From Bacillota bacterium (lineage in GTDB: Bacteria > Bacillota > Clostridia > Acetivibrionales > DSM-1351): a stretch of 7,085 bases of DNA. Every line of letters starts with the position of its first letter. Position 1 is the stretch's first letter. Of the stretch, positions 1 to 6,754 are shown piece after piece. Both the position numbers and the translations under genes were made by a program. The notes under the pieces are model-generated. The model was not told the origin of the DNA and searched no databases. It was given only the letters and a program-made list of their open reading frames with translations. Location of the stretch: the NCBI GenBank assembly GCA_023436515.1, contig JAEZIV010000224.1, positions 1-7,085 on the forward strand, in the 5' to 3' direction.

Positions 1-546
1 GGTTTGAATGTTTATAAAGAGTATGATATAGTTGAGTTGAGAAAAAATATTGGTATGGTATTCCAGAAACCAAACCCATTCCCGATGTCCATATATGACA
101 ATATAGCTTATGGTCCTCGAATCCACGGCATAAAATCTAAATCAAAGCTTGATGATATTGTTGAAAAGAGTTTAAGAAACAGTGCACTCTGGGATGAGGT
201 AAAAGATAGGCTTAAGCAAAATGCATTGGGTTTATCCGGTGGTCAGCAGCAGAGATTATGTATAGCGAGAGTTCTGGCTGTTGAACCGGAAATTGTATTG
301 ATGGATGAGCCAACCTCTGCTCTTGATCCAATATCTACTTTAAAAATTGAGGATTTAATTGAGGAGCTAAAGAAAAACTATACTATAATAATAGTTACCC
401 ATAATATGCAACAGGCTGCCAGAATATCGGACTTAACTGCTTTTTTCCTCCACGGTGAAATTGTTGAGTTCGGAAATACAAATCAGTTATTCAGCAATCC
501 GAAGGAAAAAAGAACAGAGGACTATATTACCGGCAGATTTGGTTAA
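1..546 (+). CDS. pstB: Phosphate ABC transporter ATP-binding protein PstB (5'-truncated by window edge)
   Basis: This is the cytoplasmic ATPase subunit of the high-affinity phosphate importer PstSCAB; it powers inorganic phosphate uptake through PstC and PstA. The window starts inside the gene. The frame is open from base 1, so the TTG at 4 is not a real start. Counting from the first codon, 181 residues are visible: the Q-loop segment VFQKPNPFP (Q22), characteristic of PstB; the ABC signature LSGGQQQR (78-85); Walker B with D102 and E103 in [11 protein letters not shown], which includes the D-loop; and the switch histidine H134 in IVTHNMQQA. PstB proteins are usually about 250 residues, so roughly 70 residues with Walker A lie upstream of the window. 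The gene ends with TAA. It is followed on the same strand by phoU, as usual in pst operons, but across a rather long 188-base gap. The family assignment is secure. Confidence 0.96.
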   Translation, partial: GLNVYKEYDIVELRKNIGMVFQKPNPFPMSIYDNIAYGPRIHGIKSKSKLDDIVEKSLRNSALWDEVKDRLKQNALGLSGGQQQRLCIARVLAVEPEIVLMDEPTSALDPISTLKIEDLIEELKKNYTIIIVTHNMQQAARISDLTAFFLHGEIVEFGNTNQLFSNPKEKRTEDYITGRFG

Positions 547-586
547 TTATTTAAACCATGCTATATTAGGTATTATTTCAAATCGT

Positions 587-620
587 ATCGCTTATTACAA
601 GCTGCAGGCAGATAGGCGAT
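587..620 (+). other. Possible RNA hairpin in the pstB-phoU spacer
   Basis: The 188 bases between pstB and phoU (547-734) contain no gene that I can support. Bases 587-596 (ATCGCTTATT) can pair with 611-620 (GATAGGCGAT) in a 10-bp stem with a 14-base loop. Two of the pairs are G-U, which would form only in RNA read from the + strand. No T-run follows directly, so it is not a standard terminator. Two weaker stems lie downstream: 653-658 with 668-673, and 704-708 with 716-720, the latter just before the phoU ribosome binding site. A role in mRNA processing or in uncoupling phoU expression from pst is inference only; a chance fold is possible. Confidence 0.35.
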
Positions 621-734
621 TAGCTTGATAAATACATTTGGTTGGTCATCGCGCTTTTCACGCAGCAAAAAGCCACTATGTATCTTTTTTATAACTAGTT
701 GTGTACGCGCTATGGGCGTAGATAGGAGATAAAT

Positions 735-1400
735 ATGGTAAGGCATTCATTTGATAAGGAGCTTGAGCATTTACATGAATTAATGGTACAAATGTCCGGT
801 CTCGTTGAGGAATCAATTGAGAATTCTATTTTAGCCTTAAAGAAGCAGGATATTGAACTTGCAAAAAAGGTTTACCAAAGCGATGATGAAGTTGACGAGC
901 TGGAAAGTAGAATTGAAAAGATATGTATTAATCTGATTGCCAGACAACAGCCCCTTGCAAAGGATTTACGAGCGATTAGTCCCGCACTCAAAATTATTAC
1001 TGATTTAGAGCGAATAGCCGACCATGCTGCCGATATTGCCGAACTAACAATCAGAATGGCTAATATGAAATATGTCAAGCCTCTTGTAGACATTCCCAAC
1101 ATGGCTGAGCTTGCAAAGAAAATGGTAATAAGATCAATTGATTCATACATTAAGCAGGATATAAATATCGCTATGGATGTCTGTGACTCTGATGACGAGG
1201 TTGATGATCTCTTTTCCAAAATCGTTCTTGAATTAATAAACATTATGAAAAATAATCCCGAAACAGTTGAACAGGCTACTGATTTTATGTTTATCGTCAA
1301 GTATCTTGAACGTATCGGCGATCATGCAACCAATATTGCTGAGTGGGTTGTATTTAACGTGACAGGTACACATGACCACTTGGCGAGAAAAAATGAATAA
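735..1400 (+). CDS. phoU: Phosphate-transport accessory and signalling protein PhoU
   Basis: PhoU is a cytoplasmic helical protein that links the Pst transporter to the PhoR sensor kinase, keeps the phosphate regulon off when phosphate is plentiful, and limits Pst activity. The 221 residues match the normal family length and show the internal duplication of two three-helix bundles. The metal-cluster motif appears as DLERIADHAADIAE (E92, D96, D100) and again exactly 100 residues later as YLERIGDHATNIAE (E192, D196, N200). An SDDEVD segment occurs in both halves (49-54 and 152-157). No signal peptide or membrane segment is visible. The ATG start is supported by AGGAG at 724-728, six bases upstream. 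The gene sits between pstB and phoP and ends 11 bases before phoP, so co-transcription with the regulator genes is likely. The asparagine at the third position of the second motif is, from memory, common in PhoU proteins and is not a defect. Confidence 0.96.
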   Translation: MVRHSFDKELEHLHELMVQMSGLVEESIENSILALKKQDIELAKKVYQSDDEVDELESRIEKICINLIARQQPLAKDLRAISPALKIITDLERIADHAADIAELTIRMANMKYVKPLVDIPNMAELAKKMVIRSIDSYIKQDINIAMDVCDSDDEVDDLFSKIVLELINIMKNNPETVEQATDFMFIVKYLERIGDHATNIAEWVVFNVTGTHDHLARKNE

Positions 1401-1411
1401 GAGGTGAATAC

Positions 1412-2131
1412 ATGTCAAAGCAATCAATTTTTGTTGTTGAAGATGAAACGCACATTCAACAGCTGATAAAATACAATCTTGAGGCCAACGGCTTTAAGGT
1501 TACTGTTTTTGATAATGGTGAGGATCTGCTGTCTTATTCCATGGATAATCTCCCGTCTCTTTATATTCTTGATATAATGCTACCGGGAATGGATGGACTT
1601 GAGGTTTGCAGACAACTACGGCAAAATGTAGCTTCAAAAAATATCCCCATAATCATGTTAACAGCGAAAAGCGAAGAATTTGACAAGGTACTTGGACTTG
1701 AGCTTGGTGCCGACGATTATATTACAAAGCCCTTCAGCGTAAGGGAATTGCTTGCAAGGATCAAGGCACTGTTCAGAAGGATTAACACTGTCGCTGAACC
1801 TAAGGTTGACGTTATCACTCATGGTGATATCACTATAGACTGCACAAGACGAGAGGTTTATAAGGGAAACACCCTCCTTGAAATGCCTCTTAAGGAGTTT
1901 GAACTCCTTAAAATGCTGGTTCAGAATAAAGGAAAGGTTCTGTCAAGAGAGCATTTACTTGATAAGATATGGGGTTTTGACTATTATGGCGAAACTCGTA
2001 CCGTGGATGTACACATCCGTTATCTCAGGCAAAAAATTGAAGATAATGATGATAGTCCAACGTATATAGAAACCATACGTGGAATTGGCTATAGGTTCAC
2101 CGACAAAGCATCTGTAGTCAATTCAAAATGA
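1412..2131 (+). CDS. phoP: OmpR/PhoB-family response regulator of the phosphate regulon
   Basis: This is a two-domain transcription factor (called PhoP in Gram-positives, PhoB elsewhere) that is phosphorylated by PhoR and binds promoters of phosphate-starvation genes. The 239 residues show a receiver domain at about 5-120 with acidic pocket E10/D11, phospho-acceptor D54 in YILDIMLPGMDG, switch threonine T84 in IIMLTAKS, and K106 in the conserved KPFS turn. A winged-helix DNA-binding domain follows at about 133-233, including EFELLKMLVQNKGKVLSRE, the recognition-helix stretch TVDVHIRYLRQKIE, and the C-terminal hairpin IETIRGIGYRF. All residues needed for phosphotransfer are present. The ATG is preceded by GAGGTG at 1401-1406 with a five-base spacer, and that site begins directly after the phoU stop codon. 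The family call is firm. The specific phosphate role rests on the pstB-phoU-phoR context. Confidence 0.93.
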   Translation: MSKQSIFVVEDETHIQQLIKYNLEANGFKVTVFDNGEDLLSYSMDNLPSLYILDIMLPGMDGLEVCRQLRQNVASKNIPIIMLTAKSEEFDKVLGLELGADDYITKPFSVRELLARIKALFRRINTVAEPKVDVITHGDITIDCTRREVYKGNTLLEMPLKEFELLKMLVQNKGKVLSREHLLDKIWGFDYYGETRTVDVHIRYLRQKIEDNDDSPTYIETIRGIGYRFTDKASVVNSK

Positions 2132-2164
2132 AGCCAGTAAATTTTATGACAGTTAGCTCATTTA

Positions 2165-2197
2165 TCCATATTGTTTAATTTAACCTGTTGATATGGA
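2165..2197 (+). repeat. Inverted repeat in the phoP-phoR spacer
   Basis: TCCATAT at 2165-2171 is the exact reverse complement of ATATGGA at 2191-2197, separated by 19 AT-rich bases. In RNA it would form a 7-bp stem, or up to 9 bp with two added G-U pairs. It ends four bases before the phoR ribosome binding site at 2202-2208. It could be an RNA hairpin affecting phoR translation or a dyad DNA-binding site. I do not recognise it as a PHO box. A 7-bp match at this spacing in AT-rich DNA could also be chance. Confidence 0.35.
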
Positions 2198-2219
2198 AGA
2201 CAGGGAGGTTTTTTTTTGA
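2193..2219 (+). other. Eight-codon leader ORF overlapping the phoR start (hypothetical)
   Basis: ATG at 2193-2195 opens a short frame, MEDREVFF, that closes with TGA at 2217-2219. That stop overlaps the phoR start TTG (2216-2218) in the four bases TTGA. Such overlaps can couple termination of one frame to initiation of the next. Against a real leader peptide, I see no convincing ribosome binding site in front of this ATG, and the frame is short enough to arise by chance. The mini-ORF runs through the T9 tract (2209-2217), so a single extra T in the transcript would join it in frame to phoR. Confidence 0.2.
2202..2208 (+). promoter_or_regulatory. Ribosome binding site that fixes the TTG start of phoR
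   Basis: AGGGAGG is a near-consensus Shine-Dalgarno sequence. The seven T residues 2209-2215 form the spacer to TTG at 2216-2218. No in-frame ATG exists upstream before an in-frame TGA at 2189-2191. The next in-frame ATG lies deep in the sensor domain and would remove the first membrane segment. The TTG start is therefore the only one that fits both the site and the protein family. Confidence 0.85.
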
Positions 2220-4012
2220 AATCCAGAATTGTCAAATATACTATATTTCTGGTCATTATAGCTATTACCATAACGGGTATCTTTACATCCGCTCTTGCCA
2301 GATATTTTTATAAATATGAAGTTCAGAACAGCATTGAAAACACTGCTGTTCTTTTGGCTAATCAAATAAAGGAACTGGCAGATAAGAATAATTATATTGA
2401 TTATGATAAGATTGCAAAGGATTACGCCAAACTGCTTAACCAAAAGCCTTCAGCTATAGAGAACCTTACTTTCTTTACCAGAATCACAATAATAGATTAT
2501 AACGGAAATGTTCTTGGAGAGTCTGATTCTACCCGAATTGATATGCAAAACCATTTGAACAGAAAGGAAGTAAAAGAAGCTATGGAGGGTAAGATGGGTA
2601 AGGACGAACGCTTTAGCCAAACCCTTAATGTTACATATCTTTACTCTGCAATAGCAATCAAGGAGCATAATATTGTTGTAAGGGTCTCTATTCCTTTATA
2701 CCAGCTCAATAACATCAACAAAGCCTTTACATTTTATACCATAATAGGCATACTAGCTGGTTTGCTGCTTACCATTTTTATTTCCTTTAAGCTTTCAAAG
2801 GTTATTACCGACCCTATTCGTCAATTGATTAGTACGCTAAAGGAGATACCCGGAGGTAATTATAAAACAAGAGTAAGGATAACTTCAGATGATGAAATAG
2901 GTCAGCTAGCTCATGCTTTCAACGAAATGGCCGATAAGCTTGACGATACCCTCACAGCTGTAATGGATAAGAACCTGAGGGTTGACACTGTAATAAACAG
3001 TATGAGAGATGGAATAATAGCCATTGATGTTGACTTTAAAATTCTGATAATAAATACTATTGCCTGCGATATTTTCGGAGTAAAGCATGGCCCAGGAATT
3101 ATTGGAAAAAACCTCCTTCAAATAAATCGAAATTCAAAGGTAAACTCATTGCTTATTGAGACTGTTAAAAACAACTGCGCAATTACAGATGAAATAGTTA
3201 TGTTTTCACCTGTAAACAACACTGATAAAATTTATAAGATATACACAAACCCCATAAGAAATATTGACACAGCTAAAAACATAAATTTAGGCGGTGTTAT
3301 TACACTTCATGATGTAACCTCGGTAAAAAAGCTTGAGCAAATCAGAACCGAATTTGTTTCAAATGTAACCCATGAGCTTAAGACACCTCTTACCTCTATT
3401 AAGGGCTTTGTTGAAACTCTCAAGAACGGAGCTATTGAAGATACTGCTGTTGCGTCAAAGTTTATGGATATTATCGATATAGAGGCTGACCGTCTTTATA
3501 CTCTTATAAATGATATTCTGCAATTATCCGAGATTGAGGCAATGCGTAAGGAGGAAAATCTCGAGGAATACGAGCTTCTTGCAATAATTTCCGAGGTTGC
3601 TCTTATAATGGAATCAGCTGCTCAAAAAAAAGGAGTAAGGATTGAGATTCAAGCTAAACAGGATATTAGATTACGAGTTAACAAGAACAGAATAAAGCAA
3701 ATGTTAATTAATTTAGTAGATAATGCTATTAAATATAATGTTGATAATGGAGTCGTTTATATAAGCGCCAGTAAGATGAACGGTAAAATACTAATCTCTG
3801 TAATGGATACCGGGATTGGCATAGATGAGGAGCATCATTCGAGGATATTTGAAAGGTTTTACAGAGTTGACAAGGGTCGCTCCAGAAATATGGGAGGCAC
3901 CGGCTTGGGCTTATCAATAGTAAAGCACATAGTAAATCTGTACAGTGGAGACATAAGAGTAGTAAGCAGTCCCGGTCAGGGTACAGAGTTCATTATACAA
4001 TTGCCCATATAA
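2216..4012 (+). CDS. phoR: Membrane sensor histidine kinase PhoR of the phosphate regulon
   Basis: This kinase autophosphorylates and passes the phosphate to PhoP when external phosphate is scarce. The 598 residues contain a first membrane helix at about 7-29; an extracytoplasmic sensor domain at about 32-168 of the Gram-positive PhoR type (ITIIDYNGNVLGES, then NVTYLYSAIAI); a second membrane helix at about 171-191; a HAMP linker at about 192-245 with P200 and DEIGQLAHAF; a PAS domain at about 255-370; and the kinase core. The core has H386 in VTHELKTPLTSIKG, N503 in LINLVDNAIKYN, D531 in DTGIGI, the F-box FERFYRVDKGRSR, and GGTGLGLS at 560-567, so it appears fully active. Translation starts at a TTG behind AGGGAGG. 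The gene follows phoP by 84 bases on the same strand and is probably co-transcribed with it; the spacing, inverted repeat and weak start may set its level separately. The phosphate role is supported by context. Confidence 0.93.
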   Translation: MKSRIVKYTIFLVIIAITITGIFTSALARYFYKYEVQNSIENTAVLLANQIKELADKNNYIDYDKIAKDYAKLLNQKPSAIENLTFFTRITIIDYNGNVLGESDSTRIDMQNHLNRKEVKEAMEGKMGKDERFSQTLNVTYLYSAIAIKEHNIVVRVSIPLYQLNNINKAFTFYTIIGILAGLLLTIFISFKLSKVITDPIRQLISTLKEIPGGNYKTRVRITSDDEIGQLAHAFNEMADKLDDTLTAVMDKNLRVDTVINSMRDGIIAIDVDFKILIINTIACDIFGVKHGPGIIGKNLLQINRNSKVNSLLIETVKNNCAITDEIVMFSPVNNTDKIYKIYTNPIRNIDTAKNINLGGVITLHDVTSVKKLEQIRTEFVSNVTHELKTPLTSIKGFVETLKNGAIEDTAVASKFMDIIDIEADRLYTLINDILQLSEIEAMRKEENLEEYELLAIISEVALIMESAAQKKGVRIEIQAKQDIRLRVNKNRIKQMLINLVDNAIKYNVDNGVVYISASKMNGKILISVMDTGIGIDEEHHSRIFERFYRVDKGRSRNMGGTGLGLSIVKHIVNLYSGDIRVVSSPGQGTEFIIQLPI

Positions 4013-4180
4013 ACTCTTTAGGATTATGTGACTAGACAAGAAAGCTGCTCCCAAAAGCTGTTCAGCTCCGGTTTGATTTCTCTTTCTTTGCTCGAAGACT
4101 ATCTGTTCAGGTCACTATTGCCCCCTTCGTGAACCTCTAAGCATGGAACCCCACCAATTAAAATAGCCATGTACGCTCAC
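4013..4180. other. Unassigned, relatively GC-rich convergent spacer
   Basis: These bases lie between the phoR stop and the terminator element. All six frames are broken by stops, and no frame gave a protein I recognise. The middle of the stretch is clearly richer in G and C than the flanking genes, and it has several local pairings: a dyad AGCTG-TT-CAGCT at 4056-4067; AGGTCAC (4109-4115) with GTG-A-ACCT (4129-4136, one bulged A); ATGG (4143-4146) with CCAT (4167-4170); and AAGAAAG (4038-4044) with CTTTCTT (4082-4088). CTGTTCAG occurs twice (4058-4065 and 4103-4110). It could be an unrecognised structured RNA, an eroded insertion-sequence end, or a long 3' untranslated region. I cannot choose between these. 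Confidence 0.4.
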
Positions 4181-4181
4181 C

Positions 4182-4249
4182 AAAAAAAGAGAAGACCCGG
4201 TAAGGGAGGGCACTGAAAAAGTGTCCTCCGGTAAAGGAGCTTCTCTTTT
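4182..4249. terminator. Two-tier bidirectional terminator between phoR and the cellobiose phosphorylase gene
   Basis: An outer stem pairs AAAAGAGAAG (4185-4194) with CTTCTCTTTT (4240-4249), a perfect 10-bp match. Inside it, GGAGGGCACT (4205-4214) pairs with AGTGTCCTCC (4220-4229) across the five-base loop GAAAA, with one G-U pair. Read on the - strand, the structure ends in seven T (from the A-run 4182-4188) and lies just past the phosphorylase stop, so it looks like that gene's terminator. Read on the + strand it ends in four T within the stem and may also stop phoR transcripts. Convergent gene ends sharing one hairpin are common. The layered shape is larger than a minimal terminator. Confidence 0.8.
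4197..4239. repeat. Short direct repeat inside the terminator element
   Basis: CCGGTAAGGGAG (4197-4208) recurs as CCGGTAAAGGAG (4228-4239), with 11 of 12 bases identical and the copies starting 31 bases apart. Each copy covers one side of the internal loop between the two stems and overlaps an arm of the inner stem. The outer stem, inner stem and direct repeat together are more ordered than a simple terminator needs. This could be the trace of a duplication or of a mobile-element end, but there is no second copy in the window to confirm that. Confidence 0.45.
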
Positions 4250-4281
4250 AAATAATTGCTATTTAACTAAGGAAATGTGAA

Positions 4282-6717
4282 TTACCCCATGAGGGCCTTA
4301 ACTTCATGAGTCTTTCCATCATTGAAAATTGGAATGAGGTTTCCTGAATATGCTTCACCGTCAACAATCAACTGCTTTATACCCTTTGAAACATGCTCGG
4401 GGTTGCTGATTGTAATTTCATAGGTAGCATTTCTGAACTTTCTTGTTACCTTGTAGCCCTCCCATTCATTTGGAATACATGGATCAACCCTAAGCCCGTT
4501 ATAATCAGGCTTGATACCCAATATGAACTGTGAAATAGCAACAAAGTTCCAGGCAGCCGTTCCTGTTAGCCAGGAGTTTTTAGCTTCACCATGTCTCTTT
4601 GCATCCTTACCTGCTATCATCTGGGAGTATACATAGGGCTCCATTTTATGAATTTCACTTATGTGTTCGGTATAGGCCGGAGCAATCTTTGAGTATATTT
4701 CAAAGGCTCTGTCACCTCTGCCAAGTAAGGTTTCACCGCAAGCCACCCAAGGATTGTTATGACAGAATATACCTGCATTTTCCTTATAACCAGCGGGATA
4801 TGTGGATATTTCACCCATTTCAATATAGTATTTAGTAAATGCCGGATTTTGAAGAACCATTCCGTGATCGGTGTCAAGATACTTTTTAGCTGAATCCAGT
4901 GCTTTTTCTACATGTCCGGTCTCAAGACCGATCCCCGCCATAGTACATATGCCCTGTGATTCAATGAATATCTTTCCTTCCTCGCACTCCTTGCTTCCGA
5001 TTTTTTGTCCAAAATCATTATAAGCACGAATGAACCATTCTCCGTCCCAGCCATGCTCAAGCACAGTTTCCTTCATTTTCTCAACATGCTCATTTGCTAT
5101 TCTTGCCTCAGCCTCAAGACCATTTAGCTTGCAAAGCTCAATATATTGTGGGCCATAGAATACAAACAATCCGGCTATAAAAATAGATTCAGCTACTCTT
5201 CCGTCCTTGCTTGTAGTAGTCTGGAAGGATTCGCCCGGAACACTTGAGAAACAGTTCAGGTTCAAACAATCATTCCAGTCAGCTCTCCCAATAAGAGGCA
5301 GTCCATGAGGTCCCAAATTATTAACTACGTGATAGAAGGAGCGCTTAAGGTGATCAAACAGAGTATCAGCCTTTGCATCATCATTATCGTAGGGAACCAT
5401 TACCTTCAGTATGTCCATATCCCCAGTTTCCTTGATATATGCGGCAACAGATGCGATAAGCCAAAGAGGGTCATCATTAAAGTTACCTCCTATCTCATTG
5501 TTACCTTTTTTTGTTAATGGTTGATATTGATGGTACGCCCCACCGGTCTCCAATTGTGTTGCTGCAATGTCCAGTATTCTTTCTCTTGCTCTGTCAGGTA
5601 TTTGATGTACAAATCCGAGTATATCCTGGTTGGAGTCTCTGAAGCCCATGCCTCTACCAATACCGGTTTCAAAATAAGATGCGCTTCTAGACATATTAAA
5701 GGTAACCATACACTGGTATTGGTTCCAAATGTTAACCATTCTGGTCAGCTTTTCATCCTTATGTTCCAGTTTATACTGTGTAAACAGCTGACTCCAATAA
5801 TCATTAAGCTCGTCAAAGGCTGCTTGAACTCCTGCGGGATTACCCTTCTCAGCGATCATTGCATGAGCCTTTTTCTTATTTATTACCCCCTTGCTCTCCC
5901 ACTTGTCATCTTCGTCATTTTCAACATAACCAAGTACAAAATCATATTCCTTTTCTTCACCTGGTTCTAATTCAACGGTGATACAGTGTGAAGCCATAGG
6001 TCCCCAACCGTCGGCAACTGTGTTTTTTGGTGCTCCGCTAAGGGGAACATCAGGATTCTCAAAACCATTATAGAGTCCTACAAAGGAGTCTCTGTCAGTG
6101 TCAAAACCAGTCAGATCAGCGTTTACATAATAGAAGGAATAATGATTTCTTCTTTCCTTATATTCGGTTTTATGGTAAATGGCCGAATTCTCAATTTCCA
6201 CCTCACCAATATTCAAATTCCTCTGATAGTTTGTCATATCGTCATATGCGTTCCAGAGACAGAACTCAATGCAGGAAAATAATTTTACATGCTTATTAGC
6301 ATTTGTGGTATTCTTCACTCTGACTCTATGTATTTCACCATTAAAGTTTAGTGGAACAAAGAAGAGAACCTCAGTGCTTATGCCGTCTTTACCTCCGGTT
6401 ATTCTTGTATAGCCCATACCATGTCTGCATTCATAGCTGTCAAGGTCTGCTTTCACAGGAGACCAGCCAGGAGACCACAATGATCCATTATCGTTTATAT
6501 AGAAGTACCTTCCTCCCATATCAATAGGAACATTATTGTACCTATATCTGGTTATTCTTCGTAAACGCGCGTCCTTATAAAAACAATAACCACCGGCTGT
6601 GTTGGAAATTAAAGAAAAAAAGTCTTGAGTTCCCAAATAGTTTATCCATGGATATGGTGTTTTTGGAGTAGTTATTACGTATTCTCTGTTCTGATCATCA
6701 AAAAAACCGTATTTCAT
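4282..6717 (-). CDS. cbp: Cellobiose phosphorylase, glycoside hydrolase family 94
   Basis: This cytoplasmic enzyme converts cellobiose plus inorganic phosphate into alpha-glucose 1-phosphate and glucose, saving ATP during growth on cellulose. The 811 residues equal, to my recollection, the length of the Clostridium thermocellum cellobiose phosphorylase, which the sequence resembles throughout. The expected layout is an N-terminal beta-sandwich (about 1-270), a helical linker, an (alpha/alpha)6 catalytic barrel (about 311-735) and a C-terminal beta domain. The catalytic acid is D483 in [12 protein letters not shown]. Phosphate-site motifs are R355 in [15 protein letters not shown]653 in FCHNNPW, and T718-G719 in SWLTGTAAW; these correspondences to the Cellvibrio gilvus enzyme are from memory. 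There is no signal peptide, which fits a cytosolic enzyme. The ATG has GAGGAG seven bases upstream (plus-strand 6725-6730). The gene starts 37 bases after a LacI-family regulator and ends at the shared terminator. A cellodextrin phosphorylase is less likely, since those are normally much longer. Confidence 0.95.
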   Translation of the reverse strand: MKYGFFDDQNREYVITTPKTPYPWINYLGTQDFFSLISNTAGGYCFYKDARLRRITRYRYNNVPIDMGGRYFYINDNGSLWSPGWSPVKADLDSYECRHGMGYTRITGGKDGISTEVLFFVPLNFNGEIHRVRVKNTTNANKHVKLFSCIEFCLWNAYDDMTNYQRNLNIGEVEIENSAIYHKTEYKERRNHYSFYYVNADLTGFDTDRDSFVGLYNGFENPDVPLSGAPKNTVADGWGPMASHCITVELEPGEEKEYDFVLGYVENDEDDKWESKGVINKKKAHAMIAEKGNPAGVQAAFDELNDYWSQLFTQYKLEHKDEKLTRMVNIWNQYQCMVTFNMSRSASYFETGIGRGMGFRDSNQDILGFVHQIPDRARERILDIAATQLETGGAYHQYQPLTKKGNNEIGGNFNDDPLWLIASVAAYIKETGDMDILKVMVPYDNDDAKADTLFDHLKRSFYHVVNNLGPHGLPLIGRADWNDCLNLNCFSSVPGESFQTTTSKDGRVAESIFIAGLFVFYGPQYIELCKLNGLEAEARIANEHVEKMKETVLEHGWDGEWFIRAYNDFGQKIGSKECEEGKIFIESQGICTMAGIGLETGHVEKALDSAKKYLDTDHGMVLQNPAFTKYYIEMGEISTYPAGYKENAGIFCHNNPWVACGETLLGRGDRAFEIYSKIAPAYTEHISEIHKMEPYVYSQMIAGKDAKRHGEAKNSWLTGTAAWNFVAISQFILGIKPDYNGLRVDPCIPNEWEGYKVTRKFRNATYEITISNPEHVSKGIKQLIVDGEAYSGNLIPIFNDGKTHEVKALMG

Positions 6718-6754
6718 ATATCGGCTCCTCTCAGTAATTTAATATTATATTTCA

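Noticed and set aside
4..6. TTG as a start codon for the first gene
   Set aside because: The frame is open to the window edge and the protein lacks the Walker A region every PstB needs, so the gene starts outside the window.
192..203. Third-position asparagine in the second PhoU metal motif (N200) as a loss of function
   Set aside because: The coordinates here are residue numbers in PhoU. The variant ERIGDHATNIAE is, to my knowledge, common in PhoU proteins, so it is not evidence of a defect.
625..653. Sigma-A promoter for phoU with TTGATA as -35 element
   Set aside because: The position 17 bases downstream does not resemble TATAAT, so no promoter is called in this spacer.
872..1300. 142-codon open frame on the - strand inside phoU
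   Set aside because: It lies wholly antisense to a clearly conserved phoU, has a low-complexity serine-rich translation typical of a shadow frame, and no plausible ribosome binding site.
2132..2215. PHO box before phoR
   Set aside because: The spacer is rich in TTTAA-like words, but I found no pair of TTAACA-like repeats at regular spacing, so I do not call a PhoP site.
4013..4200. Transposase fragment in the convergent spacer
   Set aside because: I translated the + strand frames and the - strand frames across the spacer. Short stretches hinted at a basic, proline-rich region, but none matched a transposase motif I could name, and stops interrupt every frame.
5521..5970. 149-codon open frame on the + strand inside the cellobiose phosphorylase gene
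   Set aside because: It is fully antisense to a strongly conserved enzyme gene, and its translation resembles no protein I know. Treated as a shadow frame.
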